Shown: one piece after another, positions 16,655-23,633 of the stretch
Layout: each line of letters begins with the position of its first letter
Numbering within the stretch: the first letter of the stretch is position 1
Assembly (NCBI GenBank): GCA_021787665.1
Contig: JAJYLN010000023.1
Coordinates: forward strand, 1-35,487
From: a bacterium
GTDB lineage: Bacteria; JAMCPX01
Direction: 5' to 3'
DNA: 35,487 nucleotides
Notes under the pieces: generated by a model
Database searches by the model: none
Seen by the model: the letters and a program-made list of their open reading frames with translations, nothing else
Told to the model about the DNA's origin: nothing
Made by a program: the position numbers and the translations under genes

Positions 16655-17062
16655 TTATTTTTTGTCCCGTATGTCCTGGGTGTTGTACCATGCCGGCTTG
16701 AATGGAGCAGTTTTGTCCTTCAGCGTGATGGGCCAGAGCAGCCCGCCCTGCGACTTCGACCTGCCGAACAGACTGAGCGATCGCTCGCCACCCCAGATGA
16801 ACCACAGCGGATAAGAAAGCACATAGAAGATACCGACCGTGGCATTGACCGATACGACCATCCTGTCCGTAAACCATGGGCCGCTGATGACACCGAGGTT
16901 CGACAAGACAGCATTGAGCCAGAACAATAGTATCACGAGCAACCCGGACAGGACATAAGCGTCCGGGTGCTTCTCGCGCAGGTATTTCGCATACGCATAG
17001 GCGGATACCAGACCGACGATGATGACGATCGGTACATCGAGTATATATATCCTCATAGCCAT
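16655..17062 (-). CDS. Small membrane protein between two SDR genes
   Basis: I do not recognise the family. The 135-residue product has about three predicted membrane helices: IVIIVGLVSAYAYA (12-25), a second at VLSGLLVILLFWLNAVLSNL, and a third at VVSVNATVGIFYVLSYPLWF. A polar C-terminal tail ends in Lys. Its start overlaps the end of the upstream SDR gene by 10 bases and its stop lies 36 bases before the next SDR gene, so translation is likely coupled. It may anchor the two enzymes or present a membrane substrate to them; this is inference from position only. Confidence 0.7.
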   Translation of the reverse strand: MAMRIYILDVPIVIIVGLVSAYAYAKYLREKHPDAYVLSGLLVILLFWLNAVLSNLGVISGPWFTDRMVVSVNATVGIFYVLSYPLWFIWGGERSLSLFGRSKSQGGLLWPITLKDKTAPFKPAWYNTQDIRDKK

Positions 17063-18129
17063 CCCCTTTCTTTACACCACGTGATATAGTCCCACATACC
17101 CTTCCTCGGGTCCTGGTACGTGAACCTGAAGCCGAGCTTTCTGAGCTTTTCGTTTGAAAACCAGTACTGGTGTGTCATATATTCCACCATGGGCACGTCC
17201 ACCTTGGGTCTCTTTCCCTGAGCCCTCGCATGAGCATCGATGCCCCGTACGAGCTTCAGGCCTACCTTCGTGAGGACCTTGTATACGGGCCACCACATCG
17301 GTATCCGGATCACCCTTTCCATGCCGAGCGATCGGTAGATGAATTCGATCATCTCCGTCTGGGTTATACAGTCGCTCAGGACGTTGTACGCCTGTCCTAC
17401 TGCCTCTGGCTTCTCGGCGGTGAACAGGGCCGCGTTTACCAGGTCCTTCACATGGACGGACGGGAACATGAGCGTATGTTTCTTCGGGTACCACGAAATG
17501 ACGAAACCCATACCCATCTTCTCTACCCCGTACAGGATATGATACACGCCATACCTGTGCCGGGGTCCGTAGATAGGCGCTGGTCTGAGCACGGTCAGCG
17601 GCAGGCCCTTGGCCCTGTGGAGCTCCCACAGAACCTTCTCCTGCTCCATTTTCGACTTCGAGTAGAGGTTCGGCGGGTCATAGGGCTCGTCCTCGTCACC
17701 GGGGAGCTTCTTCGTTTCTCCGTACACGCCGTCCGTGCTCCAGTGGATAAACCTCCCGACCTTATTCTCGAGAGCGAGCTCCGCGAGGTTGCGTCCCCCG
17801 TTGACGTTCACGTTGTAAAGGACGTCCCACTTGGCGAAATAATCGTACAGAGAGGCGATATGGAACACCGCATCGTACTGCCTCGTCTTGAAGAGGGGGG
17901 CCATGGTTTCTTTCTTGGTAAGGTCCGCCGGGATGAACTGTACCCCGAGTTTCGAGATGTATTCCTCGTAGTGTACAGGATGGAGGTCGCCCTCCTCGCA
18001 GTAATACTGGGCGTGCTCTTCCTTCTTGAGGTCCGTCGCGACAACGTCCCACCCGCGCTCCTTCAAGAGCTCGACCATGTGCGTACCCGTGAAACCACAC
18101 GCGCCGGTTACAAGAGCCAGTTTCGTCAT
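17053..18129 (-). CDS. Extended SDR enzyme, epimerase/3-beta-HSD-like (second of a pair)
   Basis: The 358-residue product has TGACGFTG (8-15), WSTDGVYGE (130-138), YSKSK (156-160) as YxxxK, and RPAPIYGPRHRYG. The middle part (ITQTEMIEFIYRSLGM) and the end (MWDYITWCKERGWL) follow the same plan as its downstream neighbour, and both are 358 residues long. Two ATG codons lie in tandem at 18132 and 18129; the second is chosen for its spacing to AGGAGGG. The gene has its own promoter-like pair at 18155-18183 and diverges from a Crp-family gene. Substrate unknown. Confidence 0.82.
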   Translation of the reverse strand: MTKLALVTGACGFTGTHMVELLKERGWDVVATDLKKEEHAQYYCEEGDLHPVHYEEYISKLGVQFIPADLTKKETMAPLFKTRQYDAVFHIASLYDYFAKWDVLYNVNVNGGRNLAELALENKVGRFIHWSTDGVYGETKKLPGDEDEPYDPPNLYSKSKMEQEKVLWELHRAKGLPLTVLRPAPIYGPRHRYGVYHILYGVEKMGMGFVISWYPKKHTLMFPSVHVKDLVNAALFTAEKPEAVGQAYNVLSDCITQTEMIEFIYRSLGMERVIRIPMWWPVYKVLTKVGLKLVRGIDAHARAQGKRPKVDVPMVEYMTHQYWFSNEKLRKLGFRFTYQDPRKGMWDYITWCKERGWL

Positions 18130-18148
18130 CATTCCCTCCTGCAAAGTT

Positions 18149-18183
18149 TTGACATTTTTATCAATACCGGCAAGCGCTGTCAA
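18149..18183 (-). promoter_or_regulatory. Promoter region of the SDR unit with a TTGACA/TGTCAA inverted pair
   Basis: On the minus strand TTGACA (18178-18183), a 17-base spacer and TAAAAA (18155-18160) precede the SDR gene, with the start near 18148. On the plus strand TTGACA at 18149-18154 mirrors the -35, and TTGACATTTTTATCAA forms an imperfect FNR-like palindrome over the -10. The spacing is two bases longer than the FNR consensus. A site for the divergent Crp-family regulator is possible. Confidence 0.45.
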
Positions 18184-18270
18184 GGAAATATGTCAGATGG
18201 TCCGGTACTGCAATTTTCAAGAGACAGGAACCGGGAATGGACTTCCTTCATGTTATGGAAAAAACGTGCG

Positions 18271-18289
18271 TGATCTGCTAAACAGATCA
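18271..18289 (+). promoter_or_regulatory. Perfect palindrome in front of the Crp-family gene
   Basis: TGATCTG, CTAAA and CAGATCA form a perfect 7-bp inverted repeat ending three bases before the ATG at 18293. It could be an autoregulatory operator or a hairpin that hides the start region. Confidence 0.4.
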
Positions 18290-18292
18290 TCT

Positions 18293-18934
18293 ATGGAAAC
18301 CTACCGCAAAGAATTATGGTTCGACGTGCTCATCGATAAGATCGGAGGCATAGGCGTCGAGAGGTCTTATGCGAAGGACGGATGTATTTTCAATGAGGGA
18401 GAGAGCCCCCGATTGATGGGGTTGATCATCGAGGGGAGGATCAAGGTCGTCAAGCATTCCCCGGAAGGCAAGGACGTTATCGTACGTATCATCGAAAAGG
18501 GGCAGATATTCGGCGAGGTGGCCGTCTTCGACAACAGGCCGTACCCCGCTTCAGCCGTCGCCATGGTAGATACAAAGGCATTCGTACTCGAGAGGCATAA
18601 GCTCACAGAGCTGCTCAACCATGAGCCACAGATAGCGCTCGACATCATCAACGACCTTGGAAGGAAGCTGAGGGACCTTATCGATACCGTCAAGAACATA
18701 GCGACGGAGCACGTGGACAGACGAATCGTATTTACCTTCCTGAAGATGTATGAGGCGAGTGCCAGCCCGGTCCTGAAGCTGAAGAGGCAGGATGTCGCCG
18801 AGATGTGCGGTACGACTGTCGAGACTGCGATACGGGTCACGAGAGAACTGGAGAAGAGCGGCTACATAGCGACGGACCGCGGCGAGATTACGCTGTCGAA
18901 TATACCTGCACTAAGAGCCTACGTGGAGAAGTAA
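18293..18934 (+). CDS. Crp/Fnr-family transcriptional regulator
   Basis: The 213-residue product has a cyclic-nucleotide-type beta-barrel with GEVAVFDNRPYPASAVA (74-90) as the phosphate-binding cassette, a dimer helix (about 105-145), and a winged HTH with RQDVAEMCGTTVETAIRVTREL (165-186). The recognition helix keeps Glu and Arg (ETAIR) but not the FNR Ser, so the target is neither plain CRP nor plain FNR. No N-terminal cysteine cluster is present, so it is not an iron-sulfur oxygen sensor. The start is uncertain: ATG 18293 lacks a ribosome site, and an in-frame GTG at 18266 is possible; the longer open frame overlaps the opposite SDR gene. It probably controls the divergent SDR unit, by position. 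Confidence 0.85.
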   Translation: METYRKELWFDVLIDKIGGIGVERSYAKDGCIFNEGESPRLMGLIIEGRIKVVKHSPEGKDVIVRIIEKGQIFGEVAVFDNRPYPASAVAMVDTKAFVLERHKLTELLNHEPQIALDIINDLGRKLRDLIDTVKNIATEHVDRRIVFTFLKMYEASASPVLKLKRQDVAEMCGTTVETAIRVTRELEKSGYIATDRGEITLSNIPALRAYVEK

Positions 18935-18957
18935 ACGACCGCGGCCATAGACGAGAC

Positions 18958-18978
18958 GGTGGCTTCTGAAAAACCACC
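18958..18978 (+). terminator. Weak stem-loop after the Crp-family gene
   Basis: GGTGG and CCACC pair around an 11-base loop, 23 bases past the stop codon, followed by TCTTACTTTCT. The stem is only 5 bp and the T-run broken, so terminator function is doubtful. Confidence 0.3.
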
Positions 18979-18991
18979 TCTTACTTTCTGT

Positions 18992-19173
18992 TCAGGACAG
19001 TACCCTGCCCAGTAGGGCGACCAGCAGGACCGCCATGCGCAGGCTCATAACGCCGTAAAGCCTATGACAGGAGGGATAGCACCGGCGATCGAGCCGGGCA
19101 CAGACGCGAACGCGCTCTTCCTCTTAATATGCAGGTACACCGCGTTGTACCAGAAGACCGCGAGCAGGCCCAT
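18992..19173 (-). pseudogene. ctaB: Heme O synthase (ctaB/cyoE) remnant
   Basis: From 19173 down to a TGA at 19045 the minus strand reads 42 residues, including LLAVFWYNAVYLHIKRKS, then AFASVPGSIAGAIPPVIGFTAL. This is the conserved middle of protoheme IX farnesyltransferases (WYNxVYxxxKRKTAFAxVPGxxxGAIPPxIGW). The frame stops where the family continues. A second short frame (19048-18992) reads SLRMAVLLVALLGRVLS, which resembles a last membrane helix of the family. Both the N-terminal part, with the first Asp-rich prenyl-binding motif, and the part between are gone. The gene cannot make a working enzyme. Confidence 0.8.
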
Positions 19174-19174
19174 G

Positions 19175-19249
19175 CATGCCGAAGAACATGATCTCCGAGA
19201 ATATGAACAGCTACATGCCGAGCTTGCCGCCGGTGGCGCCGTCGCGCAC
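19175..19249 (-). pseudogene. ctaE: Cytochrome c oxidase subunit III (ctaE) N-terminal remnant
   Basis: The minus strand reads GATGGKLGM, a TAG at 19211-19213, then LFIFSEIMFFGM. In subunit III of heme-copper oxidases the stretch is KLGMWLFxxSExMFFGG, so the TAG replaces the conserved Trp, consistent with a G to A change. The frame ends at 19175 and runs directly into the ctaB fragment, so nearly all of subunit III is deleted. Confidence 0.72.
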
Positions 19250-19254
19250 TCCCG

Positions 19255-19367
19255 AGGGGGCGACGGTATACTCTACTCGAGCGTGACCCCGCCCACGGGT
19301 CGGCGGGCGCCTTTTTACCTCTGTACAGGGCATAGATTAGGTTGGCGAACATGAGGGTAAGCGCGGG
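19255..19367 (-). pseudogene. ctaD: Cytochrome c oxidase subunit I (ctaD) C-terminal remnant
   Basis: The minus strand reads ALTLMFANLIYALYRGKKAP and then ADPWAG. A one-base loss at about 19287 is followed by TLE, TAG (19273-19275) and SIPSPP. Subunit I proteins end with (helix)xxSLxxGxxAPADPWGAxTLEWxIPSPPP, so the last helix, the Pro-Trp block and the TLEW-IPSPP block are all recognisable, with Trp again changed to TAG. The heme- and copper-binding body of the protein is missing. Confidence 0.78.
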
Positions 19368-19565
19368 CACACAGCGAAGCTGGGTCGGGCGACCTCTACG
19401 ATTGACCTGTTCAATGCCAACGAAGAATCCACGCTCTTCCACAAGAGGACGGACCATGATAAGGAGGAGGTGGCTATACTTATATCACGTGAAGTGCTAT
19501 TACTGACTTCAGGATACACGTAACCATAGATAAATAAGGGAACGAGAGAAGGAGGTAGTGGATTT
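19368..19565. other. Intergenic stretch upstream of the NYN gene
   Basis: Nothing here matches a gene. The minus strand is open across part of it in the frame of the ctaD fragment but shows no recognisable oxidase sequence. The last 15 bases contain AAGGAGGTAGTGG, the ribosome site of the NYN gene. No convincing promoter was found. Confidence 0.4.
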
Positions 19566-20471
19566 ATGACAGGTGAAAGGAAGTGCGCGATGTTCGTGGA
19601 TTTCGAGAACGCCTATGTAGGGTATGTCGATTTCTATGGGAACGGCGACAAGGCCCTGGACAATCTGCTAGACACGCTCAAGCGGATAATAAAGAAGCAC
19701 GGGGGCGAGAGCCAGAGCCTGCTGATAAAGAGGGCGTACGCCGATTGGGAAAAGCTCCACGAGAAGTCGGACAGCGATTTCCAGCGGCCTCTCGCTTTTC
19801 TGGGGATAAAGCCTTCCTACGTGATGAGCAGCTACCGGAAGAACAGCACGGACATCGTGCTGTCGATGGCTGCTCAGGAAGTACTGCTGACCAAAGAGGA
19901 CTTTACGGACTTTATCATCATAGGTGGCGACCGGGACTACATGCCCATCGTCGCTATACTGAAGGAGAACGGCAAGGCGGTAACGGTGTACGGCAGCAAG
20001 GAGTCGACGGCCGGCGACCTCATAGAGATTGTCGGCGAGGCGAACTTCTTCTACCTGCAGGACATGCTGTCGCAGCCCGGCGAGGTGGCGGACGATGCCG
20101 GGCCGGAAGCGCAGAATGTCCCGGACGTCCCCCAGAACAATGCGAAGGGGCGCCAGCGCGGCGCCTCCCGCAGGCGATCACTCCTCCCGGAGCACCTCAC
20201 CGAGGCGAACTTCAGGAAGACCGTCAGGTTGATCCAGGATGCGGAGGAGAGCTATTCGAGCAAGGAGATATGGCTTGGTCACTTCTACCGGAAACATATG
20301 AACGAGGCTTTTGCGAACCTCTCCGACGAGCAGAGGAAAGAGATCATTACCCGGCTCGAGCACGACGGTATTTTAACGGTGACGAACACCGGGTCGCGCT
20401 CGATCCTGCGCCTGAACAGGGAGCACCCCAGGGCCAGGAAGCTGATGGAGCCGTCCGCGGAGAGGAAGTAG
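19566..20471 (+). CDS. NYN-domain (LabA/DUF88-like) protein with winged-helix end
   Basis: NYN domains are PIN-like nucleases that cut RNA using a cluster of acidic residues. Here they are seen as FVDFEN (10-15; Asp12), [12 protein letters not shown] (94-105; Asp96) and GGDRDYMP (120-127; Asp122, Asp124). Residues 160-205 are a polar, low-complexity linker. The end (about 210-290; [25 protein letters not shown]) looks like a winged helix of the kind often fused to NYN domains for RNA binding. AGGAGGT lies about ten bases before the ATG. It stands alone, followed by a strong terminator. Its RNA target is unknown. Confidence 0.85.
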   Translation: MTGERKCAMFVDFENAYVGYVDFYGNGDKALDNLLDTLKRIIKKHGGESQSLLIKRAYADWEKLHEKSDSDFQRPLAFLGIKPSYVMSSYRKNSTDIVLSMAAQEVLLTKEDFTDFIIIGGDRDYMPIVAILKENGKAVTVYGSKESTAGDLIEIVGEANFFYLQDMLSQPGEVADDAGPEAQNVPDVPQNNAKGRQRGASRRRSLLPEHLTEANFRKTVRLIQDAEESYSSKEIWLGHFYRKHMNEAFANLSDEQRKEIITRLEHDGILTVTNTGSRSILRLNREHPRARKLMEPSAERK

Positions 20472-20502
20472 GAAGCGGACCTGTCCCATCGTCGATCTTG
20501 GA

Positions 20503-20535
20503 GGGGAAGAAGTTTTCGACAATAACTTCTTCCCC
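20503..20535 (+). terminator. Strong terminator between the NYN gene and nuoA
   Basis: GGGGAAGAAGTT and AACTTCTTCCCC form a perfect 12-bp stem around a 9-base loop. TGTCACAG and then TTTCCTTTTTTC follow, so the T-run is offset by eight bases. It should end the NYN transcript and isolate the nuo promoter just downstream. Confidence 0.75.
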
Positions 20536-20555
20536 TGTCACAGTTTCCTTTTTTC

Positions 20556-20584
20556 TTGACAAAGGAAAGGAGTGCTACTTAAAT
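20556..20584 (+). promoter_or_regulatory. Candidate sigma70 promoter of the nuo operon
   Basis: A perfect TTGACA (20556-20561), 17 bases, then TTAAAT (20579-20584). Transcription would start near 20591, leaving about 16 bases before nuoA. No clear ribosome site is visible in that leader. Confidence 0.65.
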
Positions 20585-20606
20585 GTCGTGAGTTCTGAAT
20601 CGTATT

Positions 20607-20966
20607 ATGGGCGAGTACAGCTTTATAAACATTGCAATATATGCAACGATCGTGATAGGCTTTGCGGGCCTCACCGTCGTGCTCTCCGCGCTCGTCGGCC
20701 CCAGCGTAAAGTCGAAAGAGAAGCTCTCACCCTACGAGTGCGGTGTCGAGCCGGTCGGCAACGCACGAATCAGTTTCCCGGTGAGGTACTACGTCATAGC
20801 GCTGATGTTCCTGGTCTTCGACGTCGAGGTTGTCTTCATGTACCCGTGGGCGATCGTAGCACGGGCCCTCGGCGCTTTCGGCATGTACGAGATGGGTATC
20901 TTCATCTGTATCGTGCTCGTTGGTTTTGTCTATGCGTGGAAGAAGGGGGCCTTCGAATGGGATTAG
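20607..20966 (+). CDS. nuoA: NADH-quinone oxidoreductase subunit A
   Basis: NuoA is a three-helix membrane subunit near the quinone channel of complex I. The 119-residue product has the loop [13 protein letters not shown] (38-50), whose Cys is the loop residue that switches in mitochondrial complex I, then [21 protein letters not shown]. Its last ten bases overlap the start of nuoB. First gene of the operon. Confidence 0.97.
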   Translation: MGEYSFINIAIYATIVIGFAGLTVVLSALVGPSVKSKEKLSPYECGVEPVGNARISFPVRYYVIALMFLVFDVEVVFMYPWAIVARALGAFGMYEMGIFICIVLVGFVYAWKKGAFEWD

Positions 20967-21457
20967 AGGAGAGGCTCGGAGACAGCGTCCTTACCACGAA
21001 GCTCGACGCCCTGATCAACTGGTCGAGGAAGAACTCCCTGTGGCCCATGCCCTTCGGCACCGCGTGCTGCGCGATAGAGTTCATGGCCGCGGTGGGCACG
21101 CGGTTCGACCTCGCGCGGTTCGGGGCGGAGGCCATGAGGTTCTCGCCCCGGCAGTCGGACTTGCTCATCGTCGCGGGCACGATATCCGTCAAGATGTCGC
21201 CCGTCCTCAGGAAGATATACGACCAGATGGCTGAGCCCAAGTGGGTCGTATCCATGGGGTCCTGCGCGACGTCCGGAGGTATATTCGATTCCTATCCAAC
21301 GCTGCAGGGTATCGATACGATTATCCCGGTCGACGTCTATGTGACCGGCTGTCCTCCCAGGCCGGAGGGCCTGATAGACGGCATCATGCTGCTCCAGGAC
21401 ATGATCAGGCAGGAGTCCGTACGGAGACCAAGGAAGTCACTGGTCGTAGGCCAATAG
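20957..21457 (+). CDS. nuoB: NADH-quinone oxidoreductase subunit B
   Basis: NuoB holds cluster N2, the last iron-sulfur centre before quinone. The 166-residue product keeps all four ligands: Cys37-Cys38 ([10 protein letters not shown]), Cys103 (MGSCATSGG) and Cys132 (TGCPPRPE). The start is the ATG at 20957 inside the nuoA end; the open frame runs much further upstream through the NYN gene but that part is not coding in this frame. Confidence 0.97.
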   Translation: MGLEERLGDSVLTTKLDALINWSRKNSLWPMPFGTACCAIEFMAAVGTRFDLARFGAEAMRFSPRQSDLLIVAGTISVKMSPVLRKIYDQMAEPKWVVSMGSCATSGGIFDSYPTLQGIDTIIPVDVYVTGCPPRPEGLIDGIMLLQDMIRQESVRRPRKSLVVGQ

Positions 21458-21469
21458 AGGAACAAGGAT

Positions 21470-21973
21470 ATGTCAGAGCTGATCGACAGTATAAAGGCCA
21501 GGTTCAAAGGAAAGATCGTCTCCGTGCAGGAAGACTTCAGGCCGCGGTCCATAAAGGTCCTGCCGGGGGACCTCGTTGAGGTGATGACCATGCTGAAGGG
21601 CGAAGAGCCCTTCAGGTTCGATCAGATACTTGATATCACCGGCGTCGACTTCCTGAACCGCAAACCGCGGTTTCTGGTCGTGTACATCCTGATATCGACC
21701 GAGAAGAACCGGAGGCTGATCGTCGAGACCGACGTGGACGAGTCGGAACCGGTCCCGAGCCTTACCGGGATATGGTGCGGCGCAGACTGGTTCGAGCGGG
21801 AGCTGTACGACATGTTCGGCATTCAGGTAACAGGTCACCCGTGGCTCAAGAGGATACTCATGTGGGACGGGTTCGAGGGCCATCCCTTACGGAAGGACTT
21901 TCCGGTGCGGGGTACCACACCCAGGGATCAGCGGTATGCTCCTTGGGACCAGAGAAGAACAAGGGAATATTGA
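21470..21973 (+). CDS. nuoC: NADH-quinone oxidoreductase subunit C
   Basis: NuoC is the 30-kDa-type subunit that packs against NuoD and NuoB in the peripheral arm. The 167-residue protein has the signature ERELYDMFGIQVTGHP and LMWDGFEGHPLRKDFPV near its end. It is separate from nuoD, unlike the fused nuoCD of E. coli. Its stop overlaps the nuoD ATG by one base. Confidence 0.96.
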   Translation: MSELIDSIKARFKGKIVSVQEDFRPRSIKVLPGDLVEVMTMLKGEEPFRFDQILDITGVDFLNRKPRFLVVYILISTEKNRRLIVETDVDESEPVPSLTGIWCGADWFERELYDMFGIQVTGHPWLKRILMWDGFEGHPLRKDFPVRGTTPRDQRYAPWDQRRTREY

Positions 21974-23160
21974 TGTTCAGCTTTGAGAGAAAGCGGAAGG
22001 ACACGATGGTCCTGAACATGGGGCCTTCGCACAACGCCACCCACGGCACCCTGCGGATCGTGCTGGAGCTCGACGGTGAGATCATCGTGAATGCCTCGCT
22101 CGAGATAGGGTATCTTCACCGCGGCATCGAAAAGATGGCCGAGCACAGGACATACAACGGCTTTATCCCCCTCACGGACCGGATGAACTATGTATCTCCG
22201 ATCATGAACAACGTCTCGTACGCGCTGGCAGTAGAGAAGCTGCTCGGCATCGAGGTGCCGAAGAGGGCCCAGTACATACGGGTCATCATGAACGAGATAA
22301 CCAGGATAGCCGATCACCTCGTGGCTATCGGTACCAACGTGGTCGATATGGGGGCACTGACAAACTACTTCTACTTCTTCAAGGAGCGGGAGCGGATCTA
22401 CGACCTTATAGAGAAGTCCGTCGGCGCGAGGCTGACGACGACCTTTACCAGGATAGGGGGGATCGCAAGGGACGTGCAGCCGGACTTTGCCCATGATGTC
22501 AAGGTCCTGCTCACCGAGATACCGAAGTCGATCCGCGACGTGGACAAACTCCTGACAAAAAACCGTATATTCATGGACAGGACCATGGGCGTCGGTGCAA
22601 TCACGCAGGAGCGGGCCCTGGAGTACGGGTTTACCGGACCGGCACTACGTGCTACCGGGCTCCCGTGGGACCTGAGGAAGAAGCAGCCATACTCGAGCTA
22701 CGAGGACTTCCAGTTCGACGTGCCGACAGGCGAGAACGGCGACACGTACGACCGGTACCTCGTGCGGATGGAGGAGATGCGCCAGAGCCTCAGGATCATT
22801 GAGCAGGCTATCGACAGGCTGCCCGACGGCCCGGTGAGCGTGGATGACCCGCACATCACGCTTCCGCCCAAAGAGGAAGTCTACAATACCATGGAAGGAC
22901 TCATACATCATTTCATGCTCATCATGTATGGTATCAAGGCAAAGCCGGGGTATGTGTACTTCGGTACCGAGGTGGCCAACGGCGAGCTCGGATTCTACAT
23001 CGTGAGCGACGGGGAGCAGTACCCGTACCGTCTGAAGGTGAGACCGCCGTGTTTCGCCCTGTTCCAGGCGTTTCCGGAGATGGTCCGGGGCCGCCTTATA
23101 TCGGACGCCATTGCGATACTCGGGAGCCTCAACATCGTGGCAGGGGAGCTCGACCGATGA
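21973..23160 (+). CDS. nuoD: NADH-quinone oxidoreductase subunit D
   Basis: NuoD forms the quinone pocket with NuoB. The 395-residue protein keeps the quinone His (His24) and Tyr (Tyr73) positions, within GPSHNATHG (17-25) and TDRMNY (68-73). Most relatives read GPQHPSTHG or GPxHPATHG and RMDY, so the Pro and Asp beside these residues are Asn here. Segments IGYLHRGIEKMAEHRTY and the C-terminal ELGFYIVSDG...ILGSLNIVAGELDR are typical. The start ATG shares its A with the nuoC stop. Confidence 0.97.
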   Translation: MFSFERKRKDTMVLNMGPSHNATHGTLRIVLELDGEIIVNASLEIGYLHRGIEKMAEHRTYNGFIPLTDRMNYVSPIMNNVSYALAVEKLLGIEVPKRAQYIRVIMNEITRIADHLVAIGTNVVDMGALTNYFYFFKERERIYDLIEKSVGARLTTTFTRIGGIARDVQPDFAHDVKVLLTEIPKSIRDVDKLLTKNRIFMDRTMGVGAITQERALEYGFTGPALRATGLPWDLRKKQPYSSYEDFQFDVPTGENGDTYDRYLVRMEEMRQSLRIIEQAIDRLPDGPVSVDDPHITLPPKEEVYNTMEGLIHHFMLIMYGIKAKPGYVYFGTEVANGELGFYIVSDGEQYPYRLKVRPPCFALFQAFPEMVRGRLISDAIAILGSLNIVAGELDR

Positions 23161-23633
23161 TCCAGTTCACGCAGGAAGCCATGAGCAGGGTCGAGAGGCT
23201 GAAGCGGCAGTACCCGACAAAGGACGCGTGCCTGTTGCCGGTACTGCATATTGCGCAGCGGGAGTTCGGCCACATCTCCCCGGAGGTCATGGAGTATGTC
23301 GCAGGGCTTGTCGGCGTATCGCCTGCACGGGTCTACGGCGTGGCGACCTTCTACACCATGTACAACAGGAAGCCAGTGGGCACGTACCATGTGCAGGTGT
23401 GCACGAACATCTCGTGTCATCTCGAGGGCTCTCCGAAGATGCTGGACACGCTCAGGTCCGTGCTGGGCATAGAAGAGGACCAAACCACGCCGGACAAGAT
23501 GTTTACGCTCAGCACGGTGGAGTGCCTCGGGGCGTGCGGTTTCGGACCGGTCGTTCAGATCAACGACGACTACTATGAGCAGGTCACGGAGCAGGGGATC
23601 AAGGACATAATCAAGGGACTGAGAAGCAAGTGA
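23157..23633 (+). CDS. nuoE: NADH-quinone oxidoreductase subunit E
   Basis: NuoE carries the off-path [2Fe-2S] cluster N1a of the NADH module. The 158-residue protein has the four ligands Cys82, Cys87 (CTNISC), Cys123 and Cys127 (CLGAC). ATG overlaps the nuoD stop by four bases, and TGATG joins it to nuoF. Confidence 0.97.
   Translation: MIQFTQEAMSRVERLKRQYPTKDACLLPVLHIAQREFGHISPEVMEYVAGLVGVSPARVYGVATFYTMYNRKPVGTYHVQVCTNISCHLEGSPKMLDTLRSVLGIEEDQTTPDKMFTLSTVECLGACGFGPVVQINDDYYEQVTEQGIKDIIKGLRSK

Noticed and set aside
18149-18164. Canonical FNR site
   Set aside because: TTGAC and ATCAA are six bases apart instead of four and the inner bases differ, so it is only FNR-like.
19175-19275. Amber codons read through as an amino acid in the oxidase fragments
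   Set aside because: Both TAG codons replace Trp, but the fragments also have a frame change and large deletions, so decay explains them better than recoding.
19583-20956. Long upstream extension of the nuoB frame through the NYN gene
   Set aside because: The NYN gene in another frame is clearly coding here, a terminator and promoter lie between, and only the part from 20957 resembles NuoB.
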